The notes below the pieces were generated by a model that did no database searches, was not told where the DNA came from, and saw nothing but the letters and a program-made list of their open reading frames with translations. Shown piece by piece: positions 45,621 to 56,287 of a DNA stretch of 64,000 nt (the stretch's first letter is position 1; each line of letters opens with the position of its first letter). The DNA is from Linnemannia hyalina (taxonomy: Eukaryota; Mortierellomycota; Mortierellomycetes; Mortierellales; Mortierellaceae). Both the position numbers and the translations under genes were made by a program. The DNA lies in the NCBI GenBank assembly GCA_019671135.1, contig JAHRHY010000014.1, positions 990,001 through 1,054,000 of the forward strand, written 5' to 3'.

Positions 45621-45869
45621 GGTGCAGGGTATTGTTGTCGTAAGAAAAGAAGTGGTTGTGGAGGCTCGGAATTTTTGGCCGAGAAAGGGAATAAAACGTA
45701 AAGAGTGGGCGGATCGTGACTTTCATTTGGTATCAACACCGATCAATCACAAACGCGTTTGTTGTTGTTCGCGTTAATCAGATTGCTTTTATTAGAGATA
45801 AGTGATATATTTTTTGTTGATTGTTTTGTTTGAAGAGGTGCTAAATACAAAAGAGAGGGAATGAATATT

Positions 45870-47741
45870 TTACTTGCCCCAGGCAGTCTGGTTGCGGAAG
45901 AGATCGCAGTGGTGGGGGTGCTGGAGGCAGTATTTGGGGACGATGGGCTGGGCACCGTGGCCACGGGCGACCATGCGCTCACGGTAGTCCGAAATACGGG
46001 CAGTCAGCTCAGTTGCGCGCTTGTAGCCCTCGGCGTTGCGGTTACCGGACCAGAGCAACTCGGCCAACGCAGCAGCACGGGGCCAGACCTTGCTCTCGAC
46101 AACAGTGGCATCCGACTGCTCGGACCAGAGAGCAACCTCACCACCAATGACGTGCTTGGCCTCTTCGGCGGTCAAGCCCTTGGTGAAGTCATACGAGTAG
46201 ATACGCTGCCAGGTCTTGTAGGGGGCGCACCAAGAAGCACCCATGCCGAGGTAGTTGATCGTGGTGGCGCTGTAGTCGCTGGGGTTGGCCTCCATGGCGT
46301 CACTGACAGCCTCGGGGAGAACTGGGGGCTCGTTGACGTTGTAGCGGGGGTCATTGGTGACATAGCCTCCGTTACCGCAGTCGAGGTAAAAGAAATCGGA
46401 CGAGGAGACAACAATGTCGTAACCCTTTTCGGCGAGCTTCTTGATGTTGGCGGTGCCAGAGTTCCAGGTCTGCATGATGATGTCCTTGGGGACCTCCTTG
46501 GCGGGCATGTCAGGCGAGAGGACGATGTCCTCCCACATCATCAGGCGACGCGCGGGCTTGTCCATGTAGATGGGGAGAGCCTTGTCGAGGTAGTACTGGG
46601 CAAAGTCGGGGTAGGTGGCACCGGGGCGCTGCTTGAACCAGTCCATGGCCGACTCGGAGTAGTTGAAGCAATAGGTCATGAGCTCATCGGAACCGACGTG
46701 GAAGACGTTGTCCTTGAAGAGGTTGGCGGCCTCGGAGTAGATGTCCTTGATGAGCTTGTAGGTGCCATCGTATGAGATGTCGAGCTGACCGGGGTTGGGT
46801 TGGACGGCAGAGTGATGAGTCCAGCCATCGTTGTCCCACCAAGAATCGGCGCAGGTGACGGCCTTCTTGTCGACCTGGAGCCATCCCGAGGCAGAGTGGC
46901 CGGGCATGTCGATCTCGGGAATGACACGGACACCGCGCTCACGACCGTACTTGATGAGGGCGGCAATGTCGCGCTGGGAGTAGATCTCACGGGGGGAGTA
47001 GGCATCCTTGAGCATCTGGGGGTACTTCTTGATCTCGAGGGGCCACGACTGGGTGTCAGTAATGTGCCAGTGGAAGACGTTGAGCTTGGCCCAGGAGAGA
47101 GCATCAATCTGCTTCATGAGAGACTTGATGGGGTAGTAGTTACGGGCAGTGTCAAGCATGATTCCACGGTGAGTGTACTTGGGGGCATCCTCGATGTGGA
47201 CGGGCTCCTCGATCTGGAGACCGTGCTTGCCGTCGTCGATGATGATCTGGGTGAGGGTGTTGAGAGCATGGAGAGCGCCCCAGGGAGTCTTGGCCTTGAT
47301 AATACCCTGACCTGCTGCGGTGACGTCAAGGGTATAGGACTCATCGACGCTCATCTGGAGGTCGGCCTTCAAGTCGGAGACCTGGACGGTGAAAGTGTTG
47401 ATGGCCTTGTTTTTGTTTCCGCCGTTGTTGTAAGCCTCAAAGGCAGACTCTTCATCGCCGCGCTTGGAGAGGGTGGGGAAGGGAGGGAACTCGCCGGCGG
47501 CCTGCTCCCAGGTCTGGGGGATCCAGCGCTCCTCCTTGATAAGGGCAGCAGTGCGGGCGTAGGCCTTGGTGAGGACATCGTGCTTGGGACCGACAATCTT
47601 GAAGTTGTTGTTGACCTTGATAGGGCCAGTCTTGCCCCAGCTGATGGTGACGGGGGCGGGCAAGGGGTTGACCTTGACGGCCTCGGCAGTAGAGGCGGCA
47701 ATGGCGAGGAGACCAAGGGCAGCGGCAATGGAGATCTTCAT
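45870..47741 (-). CDS. Secreted beta-N-acetylhexosaminidase, GH20
   Basis: Single exon, 623 residues. Signal peptide 1-21 (ISIAAALGLLAIAASTAEA). A dibasic site (KR93-94) in the N-terminal domain suggests propeptide processing, as known for fungal NagA enzymes. The GH20b-like domain covers about 25-190; the TIM-barrel starts at HRGIMLDTARNYYPI and contains KLNVFHWHITDTQSWPLEI, GVRVIPEIDMPGHSASGW and the catalytic pair D352-E353 in FHVGSDELMTYCF (GSDE instead of the more common GGDE). Substrate-lining tryptophans are seen in WEDIVLS, QTWNSG and ASWCAPYKTWQRI. It releases terminal GlcNAc from chitin oligomers and acts with chitinases in wall turnover and nutrition. Codon bias is extreme, which leaves long open frames on the opposite strand. 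Confidence 0.97.
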   Translation of the reverse strand: MKISIAAALGLLAIAASTAEAVKVNPLPAPVTISWGKTGPIKVNNNFKIVGPKHDVLTKAYARTAALIKEERWIPQTWEQAAGEFPPFPTLSKRGDEESAFEAYNNGGNKNKAINTFTVQVSDLKADLQMSVDESYTLDVTAAGQGIIKAKTPWGALHALNTLTQIIIDDGKHGLQIEEPVHIEDAPKYTHRGIMLDTARNYYPIKSLMKQIDALSWAKLNVFHWHITDTQSWPLEIKKYPQMLKDAYSPREIYSQRDIAALIKYGRERGVRVIPEIDMPGHSASGWLQVDKKAVTCADSWWDNDGWTHHSAVQPNPGQLDISYDGTYKLIKDIYSEAANLFKDNVFHVGSDELMTYCFNYSESAMDWFKQRPGATYPDFAQYYLDKALPIYMDKPARRLMMWEDIVLSPDMPAKEVPKDIIMQTWNSGTANIKKLAEKGYDIVVSSSDFFYLDCGNGGYVTNDPRYNVNEPPVLPEAVSDAMEANPSDYSATTINYLGMGASWCAPYKTWQRIYSYDFTKGLTAEEAKHVIGGEVALWSEQSDATVVESKVWPRAAALAELLWSGNRNAEGYKRATELTARISDYRERMVARGHGAQPIVPKYCLQHPHHCDLFRNQTAWGK

Positions 47742-47927
47742 GGTATAATTATGGGTAGATATATGATATAAGTAGGTGAGAGTGAAGAAGAGTGAAGGAA
47801 AAATGAGAGAAGTAAGAGCGAGGAAGAGTGAAGGAGAAGGGAGAAGAGATATGAGGGAGAAGAGATATGAGGAAGATATGAATGGTTAGTTGAAGACAAT
47901 GTGACAAAAATGTGGGGGTAAGGCTTG

Positions 47928-47935
47928 CTTTTATA
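47928..47935 (-). promoter_or_regulatory. TATA box (TATAAAAG) of the hexosaminidase gene
   Basis: Minus-strand TATAAAAG about 190 bp upstream of the ATG at 47741. The leader between them is CT-rich with short imperfect repeats on the theme CATATCTCTTCTCCC. Confidence 0.6.
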
Positions 47936-49907
47936 TCTCTTGGAATGAATGGAGATCGTTGAGGGGGTTATTACTTTTCTTTCTTTACTTTTTCTTTGGG
48001 CGGCACATCGATCCTTAGACTGCGTGAGAAGGAGGACTAAAAGAGTATATAGAGTTCAATAACGGATGCAAAGAGCAAAGAGGGACAAGAAGCCCAACAG
48101 GTTATTGACCCCTGCCACACAAAGGGTGCAAGGGCTAAACACTCTATTCAATTGCATTCATTTCAACTGAAAAATTACACTTTAGAGTATGGCAGGGTCA
48201 ATTTTGAATCCGAGAAAAGGTATCACAGAGTGTGTATGTTTGTGTGGGGGATTGGGCGATGGAAACAAGAGCCTTCTTTATTTTATTTGACATTTTCGAT
48301 GGATATTCAAGGGTGGACATCGCTCTTCGCTCTTCACTCACTCACTCTCACTCTTTTTGCTGCCTCTATTCTGCACGCCTCTCGCCAACATACCCTGGCC
48401 AACCTTGTTACTTGGTATTGGAATCAACAGTGTATACAAGGATCAATGTGGCTGGATAATTGAACGACAAGAGGAACATAAAAATACAATCCAGAGGAAT
48501 GAGGAATGTCCTTCCTGTACAAACCTCCTTTTTCTTCGTTTGTTCTTCGGGCAATCCGAAGATGGTGTCACTTATTTTTGTAATTTTCCTCCTTCTTTTT
48601 TGTGCCCTTTTCTCTTCTGTTTTTTCTCATGACTCCCTGCGCCCACTTCCTTTCCACCCATTCATTTGAACCAACTCTTGATACTTCTATTCACTACAGC
48701 CAATTGCAAACCAACCAAGGCCAAAGAGGGAAAGGATGATGTCTTTGTGAAATAAGGAAGAGGAAGAAGAGGAGACAGGAAATTAAAGTTTTTGTCCACG
48801 GAAACAGACTAGCTGAGATTAGATCAGTCTTTTGCTCCTGATTGGCCAGATTTCACATGCGGGACCTTGTTTTTACTTTTGTCTCTCTCCCTCCTCATCC
48901 CCTCCCCTTTGTCTCCTTCCTCTTCCCTTTCCTCTTCCATTCGTTCTGGGTCCGATTATCAGCAGACTCTCGTTTACCCTTTACCCTTTACCCACGCTCT
49001 TGTGATGCAGCCTTTGTATGAACCGGCTCTTTTCTTACATTGGCATCTCCAACTCGGACTTTGCCCCTCAACAAATGACATGACGAAAATGACCTCGTTC
49101 CTCATTTACTCAAGTCAATGCATTGACCCAGGAAACAGCAAGGTTCCATCGCAGATCATCATGATCAATGATCGGATTATTCCTTGGCAAACAAGCTAAG
49201 CTGATCAATCGGAAATGACAACAAAAAGGTTAACCCTTACTAGTCAAGACGAAGAAAGAATCCAAGGGGTTGGCGGAAGGAAGAAGGTAGAACCCGAGTC
49301 GCCGTCTGTCCTGTCCTTCTCTTCTTTCCTCATACCCTAAACCAAACGGTCTATGGAACAAAAAAAGACTCTCACATTCCACCACATAGAAAAACCCCCG
49401 AATGTGGAACTTTAACGAGCAACTGCTTCCTGAAACAGGACCTTTTCTTAAGCCGTGCTTTCTTTCCCCAATTTTATGAACTCTGCTCTTCCCTCTGTTC
49501 TTACCTGCTTGCTGTTCCTCTCTTGGGCATAGGATATTAAGAAGCAAACACCATTCCGAAGGGGGAGCAATTGCCTCAGTTGTCCTTGTTTGGGATCCAC
49601 TCACTCCTTCTTTTTCTCTGACCCAACTCACACTCCAACTCGCATTCACAATTTCGCTCAACTAGACTGGGATGTTGACCCTTCCTTCCTCTTCACTACA
49701 GTTTATCCATTTATCCTATCGATGGCCCATTGACCCGTCAAGAAAAACAAGAGAGCCAAAAAAAAACACAATAAAATACGGTTTGGTGATGGATCTACCT
49801 TGCCCTGCAGGATCGAAGTGGAGTCGAATGATCGAGAGCAAAAATATTCGAAAGGGAACAGGGTGAACAGGAAACGAAGAAAGGGTTGCGGTGGCATCAA
49901 TTGTAAT

Positions 49908-49943
49908 TTATTTGTTTGTTTGTTTGTTTGTTTGTTGTTTGTT
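49908..49943. repeat. (TTTG)n microsatellite
   Basis: Tetranucleotide TTTG run with one interruption. Confidence 0.85.
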
Positions 49944-51570
49944 TACCTCTTGCAGCACCCGGATACAGTTTTGCACTAAGGAAATCAATCCTGAGGCGAT
50001 AATGCACTCCATGTCAGGCAAGAGGTTCCTGTCTAGAAAAAAAATAAGGCCAAGAGAGGGAGAGAGTGGAATCAGGCGCCAAGTGGGCGTGAGGGGATAG
50101 AAATTTGTGAGTGGTTGGGTTGTTGCTAACTTGCGCATGCGCTTTCAGAGTAGCAAACATGCCACACCTACAACCGCTGTTCGGGATAGAGTCTCGACAA
50201 ACACGCGAGGATACGTTATCAAAACCTTTTTTGTTATCGATCTCCGTGTATGTGTGTGTTTGTATGTTCTCCACAGACATCTATGGCACTGTCCTCTCCA
50301 AAGGGAGAAGAGGGATGGGTGGCGGACAGAGTTTGGGTTGGGAGGAATAAAAAAACGATCGATAAATCCATCGTAAGTGAAAGTGGACATCACTCACACT
50401 CGCCAGGATGCAAATGAATCAATGACTACATACAAGGAAGTGTTTAATGTTTCTCGAGATACCACAATGTGTGTCTCTTTTGCGTTTTGCCCCATAAACC
50501 TTGGCTGTGGATGGGGGATGTGGACCTTCTTTCCTCCCTCTTTCCTTGTTTCTTCATTCCAACTCTTTCGCGGCGGACGGTTAGCCGTGAACCGTCTTCC
50601 ATCCCTTCTCTTATTCTCCTCCCTTAGTCTCAAAATGAGGGGTTTGCGAGAGAGATTGTGGTTGTTGTGCAACGTGAGATATGGTATCAAAACTGACGAG
50701 AGAAAACGGGAGAGAGTGTGCAAGCAGTTCAGTGTTTGTTTTCCTTTTCCTGAAGGGAGGCCAAGGAAACGTACCAAGAATGTCCTACCTTTCTATTTTT
50801 CTTTGGTTTTTGAGTTGTTGTCTACTCTACGCCCTGCTCCTCTACTTACGTCGATTGCGTTGCGTTTGACTTGGTAACGACAAGAGACCTTCGCTTTCTC
50901 CGGAATAAAAAGTAGAGTGGTTACCAAATATCGGATTCGACTCTTTTGGAGGAGAAAAAGGTACAGGGAGAGTGAGTAAAAAGAAGGTTGGCAAAGATGG
51001 TTTGGATCTTGGCATTCATTAGGCTGATTGAAATGATGTTTTTCATCGCCAGCCAGCCAGTCAGCTTCTCTTGCCAGGGAGAGGAGAAAAAGGAGAAATG
51101 AGGGGAAGAAAGGTAAGGAGCCGAGTAGATTGAGTGGATGGTCGGTACCTCAATTGATGCGAGGAGTGAAAGAGCGGTCCCTTGTCTCGAGTTCCTCGTG
51201 GGAGTGAAAGTGGAGGACTTCAAACCCCTCTGGAGACCGGGCTAATGAGGGATGAAAGGAAAGAAAGAACCCTTACCTCACATCCATGGAAGAATACATG
51301 TTTCGAGATTGAAAGGGCGACTAAGAGACAACTAACATATGGAAGGACAGGAGGACGTGATGCATGAACGGACGACCAAGGGTCATCATCAGCCTACAAA
51401 AATTACCTTTTCCATCTATCAGTCACGTGTGGCTAGAAGGCAACGCCTTCACCAGACGCGCCTTTTTTTTTCCTTTCGTGTTCGCCATCTCGTTCCTCTT
51501 CTTCACTCCACACTCCACTTTACTCATTCCAACTCCCCACTCATTCCCACACTTCATACCTTCTCCCGTC

Positions 51571-52473
51571 ATGGTTGTAACAACACTCACCTCCAGAGTC
51601 TGCGTCCCCAGACTCTCCACCCTTGCTCCCACTTCTTCCAGTCGCACAACCCTCTCCAGACATGGTTCCGCTCCCTTTCTGTCGTTCAAGTCACCCAACT
51701 TGACTACCACCACCATGGCTATGGCCCCACGTCGATTCATCAGCACCAGTAAGAGAAGCAATATCGCCGGCAGTATTGATATCATCGCCTACGCCAATGG
51801 AATCGAGGCAAGCTTCTTCTCAAACCTCAATCGCACCCACCACCTCATCGAGCGCAAGAGCATGGACTGGAACTCTTATTTCGCACTCCGTGGAACCCGG
51901 CGGCTCTATGAACGTGCTTTCATGGTCCCTTCCACACTTTTGGGGCTCCTGGGGGGTGGGTATTATTTCGCCCATCAGGATTTTGACCCGACAATGTCGA
52001 TCTTTGGACTGGACCAGGTGCTCGTTTATGGGTTGGGCGCGGTTGGAGTGGGCTTGGTGGGCTTGTCAGTGGGTTCTATTGTCGGGAATGTAATTTTCCG
52101 TGCCGTCCATGCTAACGCACGACCTCTCCTCGACAAGGTAGAAAAAACTGAACGGTTCCATACAATTGATTTTTTTCCTATTTTCTTTTTCCTCTTTTTT
52201 AATTACCTCGGCTGTGGATGATGAATGGACCGGTTCATGTGAGTTACTTTTGTATGAGTGTGCGCTCATCAATTCCAATATCCTCTTCTTGGGCTTTAGA
52301 TGGACAGAGAATTCTTTAACCGAATCGTCTTGAACCGCGCCAACCCTACTGGCAACCCACTGACCCACCCTATCCCCGACTTTTATGGCGAGAAGATCAA
52401 GTCTGTGCACGACTACCGGTCTTGGCTTCGCAAGCAGCGCGAGTACCACCGTAAAGCCATGTACTTTGTCTGA
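51571..52473 (+). CDS. PAM17: Pam17, TIM23 import-motor subunit
   Basis: Two exons, 51571-52137 and 52300-52473, give 246 residues. The first 60 or so residues are a Ser/Thr/Arg-rich matrix-targeting presequence (MVVTTLTSRVCVPRLST, then PRRFISTSKRSN). The Pam17 core follows: MDWNSYFALRGTRRLYERA, two membrane helices (VPSTLLGLLGGGYYFA and VYGLGAVGVGLVGLSVGSIV), and the C-terminal segment with PLLDKMDREFFNRIVLNRAN and PTGNPLTHPIPDFYGEKI. Pam17 helps organise the Tim44/Pam18/Pam16 motor that pulls preproteins into the matrix. The length is typical for fungal precursors (about 200-250). An alternative ATG at 51715 (MAMAPRRF) would shorten the presequence. Convergent with the F-box gene, 217 bp away. 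Confidence 0.93.
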
Positions 52474-52690
52474 GACATGAATACGCACATTCACATGCGC
52501 GCATAGAAGGCAAGCAACAAAGGACGATGCTATGATGAGAACACAAAAATATTTCGCCAACCCCAACTCCACTCCACTTCTTCCCTCTCCTTTCACAAGA
52601 ATTAATGATATCAAAACAAGAAAATAAAATGACAAACAACAGACAACGTTTATTATCGCGAGAAAAAAACAAAATGAACGAAAAAAGCAC

Positions 52691-54682
52691 TTAGCCATAG
52701 TAATCGCAAGAATACAAGATGTACCTCAAGTCCGGTCGATGGACCGTAATCCAGTCGTCCACCTCCGCTGTATTAAACGCCCACAACTCAATCTTTGTCG
52801 TGTTGGGGAACATGGACAGCATGACCTTGAACTCTGGAAGGGTCACATATCGCGCGAAGGATTCGAGACTGAAATAGGTCATCTTGGGCCATACCATCGC
52901 ATCATCCTTTGCGGCCACGGTGTACAGCCTCTCCCCCCGTCCCATGTCGGAAGCGTCCATGACCATGTCTGCGAGCACCCATGTTCCACCGAGACTCAGG
53001 TGTGATAGTTGGGGCAGTTGGCGGATATGATGTCTTGCTGCGGCTGCAAATTCTTGCCCGCGGTGGCTCATGTTGAGCTTGAAGAGCGTGAGAGTGGAGA
53101 GGGTGTTGCGGCAGGCCCAGGGCGTCGAGTTTTGGAAGAGGGTGCCCGAGATAGTGGTGCATTCCAGGGACAGCATCTGGAGGTTGGGGCAGTTGTAGAA
53201 AAGGGCTTCGACGCCGATGTACGAGAGGTTGGAGGCGCGGGAAATGTCGAGGCCGGTCAGTTGGTGGGACATGATGCGGGACTGGGCGATGGTCTTTGCA
53301 ATCATGTCGGTGATGCCGTGAATGCTACTGTAGCCAAAGGCCAGGGATAGACCGCCACTCGATGCTGTTGTCGTTGCTGATGAAGCGAATTCGTCAGGTG
53401 GTGACAAGGTTGACTTGAGGGAGGAGGAGGCCGATGGGGTTTGTTCGTACCCATCATCTCCAAAGAACGAAGCCCAGTGAGCCTCTGTCAGATCCGAAGC
53501 AACATGTTTGGTCTTCAAACGAAAGTCATCACCGTGGCGGAAACGTCGGATAGCTGTGAGGTAGTCCTTTCCGTCCAAGTAATCCATTTTGAGAGTCGAT
53601 AGTGCAGGGAGACGGCGTAAGAGCTTGGCTAGGGCAGAGGGAGAGTCAAACTCAGAGACATTGAGTGTCTCCAGTGGGATGGTTGAAGGTCCTCGTCGAC
53701 GAGACTGAGGCTGGGCCGAAGATGACGTCTTCTTGGGTTCCGCTGCAGCAGATCGCTTGATGTACTCCTCTGGCGGCGGTGGAAACACGGCATCGACAAC
53801 AGCGTCGGGAATATCGTCATAGATGTCGCCTTGACCCAGTGAAAAATGCTTAAGCCTGGGGAGTGACCTGACAAAGAGCAGCACGAGTGACAATCGCAAG
53901 GGCGGTTCCTTGTGACGACGATTGCGCTCCCCCCTGATTGCTTGCCCTACAAGTTCGACCTTCCCTAGACTCTGCAATCGCCCGTTCCTTGCAGCAAGCC
54001 CCAACCAGTGCATGGCATACTCAGCCGACGTGTGACCGTTTGCAAACCTCAAGGTTGTAAGATAGTCGGAAAAGATGGCCAGCCTTGGTCCGTCACGGAA
54101 GAAACAGCTCTTTCCTGTTTTCTTCTTCCTGATGAGCGTGCGACTGGTTCGAGTCGTCGACGACGACGACGACGGCATGAATCCTGTCGATTGGCGCCCG
54201 TTCTCGTCATCCGCGTTCGCATCTACATCCTCGCCAACGACTGCTGCTGCTACTACAGCATTCTTCACCTCCCTTCCTCCTCCTTCAATCGTCCAGATCG
54301 ATTTCAAGAACCGATCTGTGAAGATATTCTGATGAATCTTCAAGGTCCTGACGTTCACACAGGTCCTAAGAACGTCCTCGCAGTGCCGAGCACCAGCAAG
54401 CTTCTTGTCGTCGTCATAGTCACTGTCATCCCAGTCGCTCAGCTCAACATTATCGATGTACTGTCCGACTCGATGAAGGACTTGCGACGAGAGCGTTGAT
54501 CCCCTCCGTCCTTTCCATTGATATTGACTCCAGAGGGGTTCAGTCCAGAGGTCCTGCCAGGCTTTCGAGACTTGGCAGCAGTGGGCCAGGTCCTTCTTGG
54601 AGAGGTAATCGGCGATTCCTCGAACTGTATCTAGGTTGAGTCGCAGTGGTGGTGGGGGTTGTATTGTGAGAGTGTCCTGCAT
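52691..54682 (-). CDS. F-box protein with LRR-like C-terminal region
   Basis: Single exon, 663 residues from the ATG at 54682 (MQDTLTIQPPPPLRLNLDTV); an in-frame ATG 21 codons upstream adds only a leader-like sequence. Residues 14-52 match an F-box (LDTVRGIADYLSKKDLAHCC and VSKAWQDLWTEPLW), the Skp1-binding module of SCF ubiquitin ligases. The remainder has leucine-rich, irregular repeats (LPALSTLKMDYLDG, HQLTGLDISRASNLSYIG, CPNLQMLSLECTTISG, LPQLSHLSLGGTW) interrupted by Ser/Asp-rich loops. The repeats would select a substrate, which is unknown. Large F-box/LRR families are common in Mortierella-type genomes. The 3' end is 217 bp from Pam17; the 5' end is 198 bp from the next minus-strand gene. 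Confidence 0.8.
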   Translation of the reverse strand: MQDTLTIQPPPPLRLNLDTVRGIADYLSKKDLAHCCQVSKAWQDLWTEPLWSQYQWKGRRGSTLSSQVLHRVGQYIDNVELSDWDDSDYDDDKKLAGARHCEDVLRTCVNVRTLKIHQNIFTDRFLKSIWTIEGGGREVKNAVVAAAVVGEDVDANADDENGRQSTGFMPSSSSSTTRTSRTLIRKKKTGKSCFFRDGPRLAIFSDYLTTLRFANGHTSAEYAMHWLGLAARNGRLQSLGKVELVGQAIRGERNRRHKEPPLRLSLVLLFVRSLPRLKHFSLGQGDIYDDIPDAVVDAVFPPPPEEYIKRSAAAEPKKTSSSAQPQSRRRGPSTIPLETLNVSEFDSPSALAKLLRRLPALSTLKMDYLDGKDYLTAIRRFRHGDDFRLKTKHVASDLTEAHWASFFGDDGYEQTPSASSSLKSTLSPPDEFASSATTTASSGGLSLAFGYSSIHGITDMIAKTIAQSRIMSHQLTGLDISRASNLSYIGVEALFYNCPNLQMLSLECTTISGTLFQNSTPWACRNTLSTLTLFKLNMSHRGQEFAAAARHHIRQLPQLSHLSLGGTWVLADMVMDASDMGRGERLYTVAAKDDAMVWPKMTYFSLESFARYVTLPEFKVMLSMFPNTTKIELWAFNTAEVDDWITVHRPDLRYILYSCDYYG

Positions 54683-54880
54683 TGAAAAAAGTGAAGGTGG
54701 TGGGAAGAAGAGTGTGATTTTTTTTTCTCTTGGAGGAAAGCCCATTTATTATTTTGAAATTTTGTGTACACAAAATGTGGCCTGGTGGTGTTTGTTCAAT
54801 CATGCAGTTCATTCTCCCATGATCCCATTATGTCAACTCTATCTTGGTGCCGCAGTGACCCCTGGCATGAAAGAGTCCCC

Positions 54881-56017
54881 TCATGAGTCAATGAAATAGT
54901 CTAGTCCAGGCGGGAAAAGACTATCCTCATCCTCTTGTGTTGTGGACGTTGTCGCCGTCGCCGCCTCGCTCTTGTCGTTCGCGCTCGTAGGATCGACTGC
55001 TGTAGTAAACGGAATGATAGACGAGAGCGAGGGCAATCCCCAATCCAATGAGCGAACAACAATATACAACGTCTGCGGGTGCAACTTCGTCCCTTCATAC
55101 GAGATCTGCAAAGTCGGTTTCTGGTCAGCCTGGGATGGTTGTTCGTCTGCTTTCGCTTTGGCGCGCTTTCCTTTCCCTCTGCCCTGTGTACCTGCACCAG
55201 CGTTCTTCCGCTTGGATGCACTACCACTGCCACGAGGTTGATTTGCGCTTTCGTCCAGGTAATCACCGTCATCCCTCGCATCTTCCTGATCCTGATCTTG
55301 ATCGCCACCTCCTTGTTGAAAGTCACTCACACGCAAGTCATCACTTTCATCCTCATCTCGAATCATAACCGGACTACCCTCGTCCACAGGCGCCTCACCC
55401 TCCAACGACGCAAGACCCATGCTCGTCCGCCGACTAGAGGTCCTTTGACTCGCACTTGGGCCTTCTTCCTCGGTCTTGATCCTAATAAATCCCAAGTTCT
55501 TGTTGGCAATCAAAACAGCACCTCCGCGTTCCGACGGCGTGTGTATCCTGAACCCGAACCGAACTCCAAACTGTGGTCTACTTGCCGCGGTCCTCCGCTT
55601 TGTTCGCTTAGCAGTGGTGGTGCTTGACTCCTCTGATAGTGATGGTAGCTGTTCTCCCCCAAGGATAAAGCCCGCATCTTCCAATCCGTCCTCTGAGCTG
55701 GTAGACGAGCTGTTGGTGGCAATTGGGTTGATAGTGCGTTTGATGACATGACCTTGGTTGAAGAGTTCAATCCTGCTCAGTAGTATTGGTTTCAACATCG
55801 CCAGGATTTCCTATTCGTGAATGAAGTGGGTGCCGTGGTTAGTCCAGGTTGTTTCTCCTTTTTGCTTGTTGTGTGGTTGATGGACAAGAGAAGTGACGAG
55901 TACCTGGAATGAATAGTCGTTGAACCAGGCGAGGTCATCCTTTGAGAGGAGGAGGTTGAGAGGCAGGACGCTGTGTTTGCTGATGCGCAGGTATCGAAAG
56001 TTGTTGGTCGTGTACAT
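54881..56017 (-). CDS. Uncharacterised, probably nuclear protein
   Basis: Two exons: 55904-56017 (ATG at 56017) and 54881-55810, joined in phase at CAG|GAA, giving 347 residues. The N-terminal part is ordered-looking (NNFRYLRISKHSVLPLNLLL, SKDDLAWFNDYSFQEILAML, KPILLSRIELFNQGHVIKRT). A basic patch (KRTKRRTAASRPQFGVRFGF) and a segment reading GGAVLIANKNLGFIRIK follow. A disordered acidic stretch (about 140-230) with an RGKGKRAKAKA basic signal comes next, and finally a second ordered block (LQISYEGTKLHPQTLYIVVR, SLDWGLPSL). The split ordered domain with a charged insert is reminiscent of small kinetochore or chromatin subunits, but I recognise no family. Divergent from the ZC3H3-like gene, 270 bp between start codons. 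Confidence 0.65.
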
Positions 56018-56287
56018 GGTCAAGCGAGGATTAGGAGAGTGAAGGAGCGACAAAACGAATGTAAACGCCAGTGGTTGCCTTTTAGACAGCGAGCGCCACC
56101 AAACTCCTCACTCGGTCTTTCCTTTCAATGGTGCCGTTTGTCAGCAAGGCCGTGACCAAAAGGTTCTGTGACGTTGTTGAGGCGTTTTTTTTTGTAGGAC
56201 TTTTCCCCTTCCTGACCACACTCTCTACCTCATTCCTCTCTCCTTCCTCCTCCCCCTCTCCTTTTCAACAACACACAAACACACAGC

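Larger units (their letters stand above)
47742..51570. other. Gene-poor interval, 3.8 kb
   Basis: The first 0.2 kb is the hexosaminidase leader and TATA box. The rest contains only short frames; a plus-strand 110-codon frame at 48867-49199 begins hydrophobic but lacks promoter or splice support. A (TTTG)n microsatellite lies at 49908-49943. No tRNA, rRNA or transposon features seen. Confidence 0.5.

Noticed and set aside
45861..47771. Two long plus-strand frames (304 and 323 codons) opposite the hexosaminidase
   Set aside because: They are antisense shadows produced by strong C/G-ending codon bias in the GH20 gene; they have no start context or protein-like composition.
48972..48992. Telomere-like TTTACCC triplet repeat
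   Set aside because: Only three copies, not the fungal TTAGGG motif, and located internally.
48867..49199. 110-codon frame with a hydrophobic start
   Set aside because: CT-rich sequence mimics a signal peptide; there is no promoter element, no Cys pattern and no splice context.
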